Assembly: GCA_050116035.1 (NCBI GenBank)
Contig: JASFPJ010000181.1
Coordinates: 1-6,775 of the forward strand
From: SOIA01 sp050116035
Lineage (GTDB): Bacteria; Acidobacteriota; Aminicenantia; Aminicenantales; Aminicenantaceae
Direction of reading: 5' to 3'
DNA length: 6,775 bases
Numbering within the stretch: the stretch's first letter is position 1; every line of letters begins with the position of its first letter. A program made the translations under genes and the position numbers. This document shows positions 5,228 through 6,775 of this stretch, piece after piece. The notes under the pieces are model-generated. The model was given only the letters and a program-made list of their open reading frames with translations. It did not search any database and was not told where the DNA came from.

Positions 5228-6775
5228 ATGCTAGAGAAAAAACCTCAGAGAAAGAAAAAAGAATTGAAGGTGAAATTCTCACCATTCGATGTGAGCATTG
5301 ATGTACCATATGGGACAACCCTTCTGGATTGTATTCAAAATGCAAATCTGCCTCTGAAAACAACCTGCGGGGGCAAAGGGACGTGCGGTGACTGTGTGGT
5401 CCAAATCTTAGGCGGTTCATACGACTCCAAACCTTCCGCGGCACTACCAGACTATCTGGTTTCCCAGGGATACGCTTTGGCCTGCCAGACAGAAGTGACA
5501 GATGATATCGCTGTGCAGCTTCCGCAATTCCGCGAAACCGCTATAAAAAGTATCGTTGATTCAAAATTTTTCATTGAAAAGAAAAAAGAAATATCCGCCA
5601 TTCATGAACTGAACCCGGGTGTCAAAAAAATCGACCTGCAACTTTCTTCTCCTACACTGGAAGATAACTACAGTGATTTAAAGAGGGTCGAGCAGCAGCT
5701 TCATAAGAAGCTCCCCATAAAAAAGCTGAGCTGTGAATATTCTGTCTTAAAGAAGCTGGCTCATGCGATAAGAGAAGATAAAGGGAAATTAAGCGTCGTT
5801 CTCTTTTTGACAGAAGGCGATGCGACAATCATTGATGTTGTCCCGCAGTCTGCGAAAAAGAAAATTTTTGGCATAGCCTGCGATATCGGGACAACCACCG
5901 TTGTCCTCCATCTAGTCAGCCTCGATACCGGAAAGATCGAAGCCACTGCTTCCAGCTTAAACCAGCAAATTTCATGCGGGGAAGATATTATTTCCCGGAT
6001 AAACTACGCCAAAAAGCCGGGGCGGCTCGAAAAACTCCACGAACTTATCATCTTGACCATCAATAAACTCATCGTGAAAGCGGCAAAGTCGGCGCGAATT
6101 TCCCCTGAAGACATTTACTATGGTTCTTTTTCCGGCAACACGACCATGCTCCATCTCTTTTTAAACCTCGACCCCCAGTATATCCGCCTCGAACCCTATG
6201 TCCCCACGTTTAATCAAGTCTCCACAATTTTAAACCGGGATCTGGGCTTAGAAATGAATCCAGAAGCCAAGATTCTCTGTTCGCCGGCGGTCGGAAGCTA
6301 TGTGGGCGGAGACATCACAGCCGGGCTGCTGATAACACCCATGCTCAAAGACTCCAAAAAAACTTCCCTGTTCATAGATGCAGGCACGAATGGCGAATTG
6401 GTGATAGGCAATAAGGATTGGCTCGTGACCTGCGCCTGCTCTGCGGGCCCGGCTTTTGAAGGAAGCGGGATAAAGTGCGGGATGCCTGCTTCAGAGGGAG
6501 CGATCGAAGCCGTAGAAATGAGGGAGGACGGTACTCTCAAGTATGAAGTCATCAACGGGACCAAACCCAAAGGCGTGTGCGGTTCGGGTCTGGTCGACCT
6601 CCTGGCTGAGTTGTTTATCAACGGTTATATCGACCGACATGGGAAATTCAAAATTCAAAGAGCCGGCAAGAAGATTGTGGAGAGTGAGGAGGGGAAAGGC
6701 TTTCTCATCGAAGGAGGCAAAAAAAGCTTCTGGGGAAAAGACCTGGTGATCACCGAAAATGACATCAAAAATCTC
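5228..6775 (+). CDS. acsV: RACo-type reductive activator of the corrinoid iron-sulfur protein (3'-truncated by window edge)
   Basis: This cytoplasmic protein uses ATP to drive uphill reduction of inactive Co(II) in CFeSP to Co(I). The frame runs without a stop from ATG 5228 to the window end, giving 516 residues. Characterised RACo is about 630, so about 100 C-terminal residues are missing. A lysine-rich N-terminus (KKPQRKKKELK, 4-14) precedes a plant-type [2Fe-2S] ferredoxin domain with C47, C53, C56 and C86 (TCGGKGTCGDC at 46-56). A linker and middle region (about 95-210) follow. The ASKHA ATPase domain starts at about 213, with phosphate-1 loop DIGTTT at 219-224, SFSGNTTMLH at 300-309, phosphate-2 motif DAGTNGE at 384-390, CACSAGPAFEGSG at 402-414 and VCGSGLVDLL at 450-459. 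An in-frame TAG at 5186-5188 limits the 5' end. The only upstream alternative is TTG at 5189. No Shine-Dalgarno site precedes the ATG. Other DUF4445/RamA-like activators share this fold, but the location next to acsC favours CFeSP as the target. Confidence 0.92.
   Translation, partial: MLEKKPQRKKKELKVKFSPFDVSIDVPYGTTLLDCIQNANLPLKTTCGGKGTCGDCVVQILGGSYDSKPSAALPDYLVSQGYALACQTEVTDDIAVQLPQFRETAIKSIVDSKFFIEKKKEISAIHELNPGVKKIDLQLSSPTLEDNYSDLKRVEQQLHKKLPIKKLSCEYSVLKKLAHAIREDKGKLSVVLFLTEGDATIIDVVPQSAKKKIFGIACDIGTTTVVLHLVSLDTGKIEATASSLNQQISCGEDIISRINYAKKPGRLEKLHELIILTINKLIVKAAKSARISPEDIYYGSFSGNTTMLHLFLNLDPQYIRLEPYVPTFNQVSTILNRDLGLEMNPEAKILCSPAVGSYVGGDITAGLLITPMLKDSKKTSLFIDAGTNGELVIGNKDWLVTCACSAGPAFEGSGIKCGMPASEGAIEAVEMREDGTLKYEVINGTKPKGVCGSGLVDLLAELFINGYIDRHGKFKIQRAGKKIVESEEGKGFLIEGGKKSFWGKDLVITENDIKNL

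Overview
The window is a core piece of a bacterial Wood-Ljungdahl (reductive acetyl-CoA) operon. All five recognisable genes lie on the + strand: the 3' part of acsB (acetyl-CoA synthase, ACS), a cooC/acsF-type nickel-insertion ATPase, acsD and acsC (small and large subunits of the corrinoid iron-sulfur protein, CFeSP), and the 5' part of acsV (RACo-type reductive activator of the CFeSP corrinoid). The source is therefore a strict anaerobe that makes acetyl-CoA from a methyl group, CO and CoA, or runs the pathway in reverse. The proteins are of the bacterial type: the ACS cluster-A cysteines match Moorella numbering at one constant offset. The exact phylum cannot be fixed from the sequence. 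The moderate GC content, the lack of strong Shine-Dalgarno sites before several genes and the intergenic 'CATTGCGAG...GCAATCTC' repeats suggest an uncultured-type lineage (for example Omnitrophota, Nitrospirota, Aminicenantes-like or Desulfobacterota) more than a classic Firmicutes acetogen, but this is only an inference.

Layout: 1-1578 acsB, cut by the left edge; 1579-1898 a 320-bp spacer filled with five copies of a short dispersed repeat in ++--- orientation, ending in a weak terminator-like stem-loop; 1899-2660 cooC; 2674-3651 acsD; 3654-4991 acsC, with a 2-nt gap after acsD; 4992-5227 a 236-bp spacer with a 48-bp imperfect tandem duplication and a good sigma-70-like promoter; 5228-6775 acsV, open to the right edge and lacking its C-terminus.

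How the genes work together: AcsD/AcsC carry the methyl group on a cobamide to ACS. ACS joins it with CO made by the CO dehydrogenase partner (acsA/cooS, not in the window, probably upstream) and CoA at its Ni-containing A cluster. CooC uses ATP to help mature the Ni site of CODH and/or ACS. AcsV uses a [2Fe-2S] domain and an ASKHA ATPase domain to reduce inactive Co(II) corrinoid back to Co(I). The methyltransferase gene acsE and the CODH gene are not seen here. I found no new biological system. The unusual parts are the two repeat-bearing spacers that break up the operon and the apparent separate promoter of acsV.
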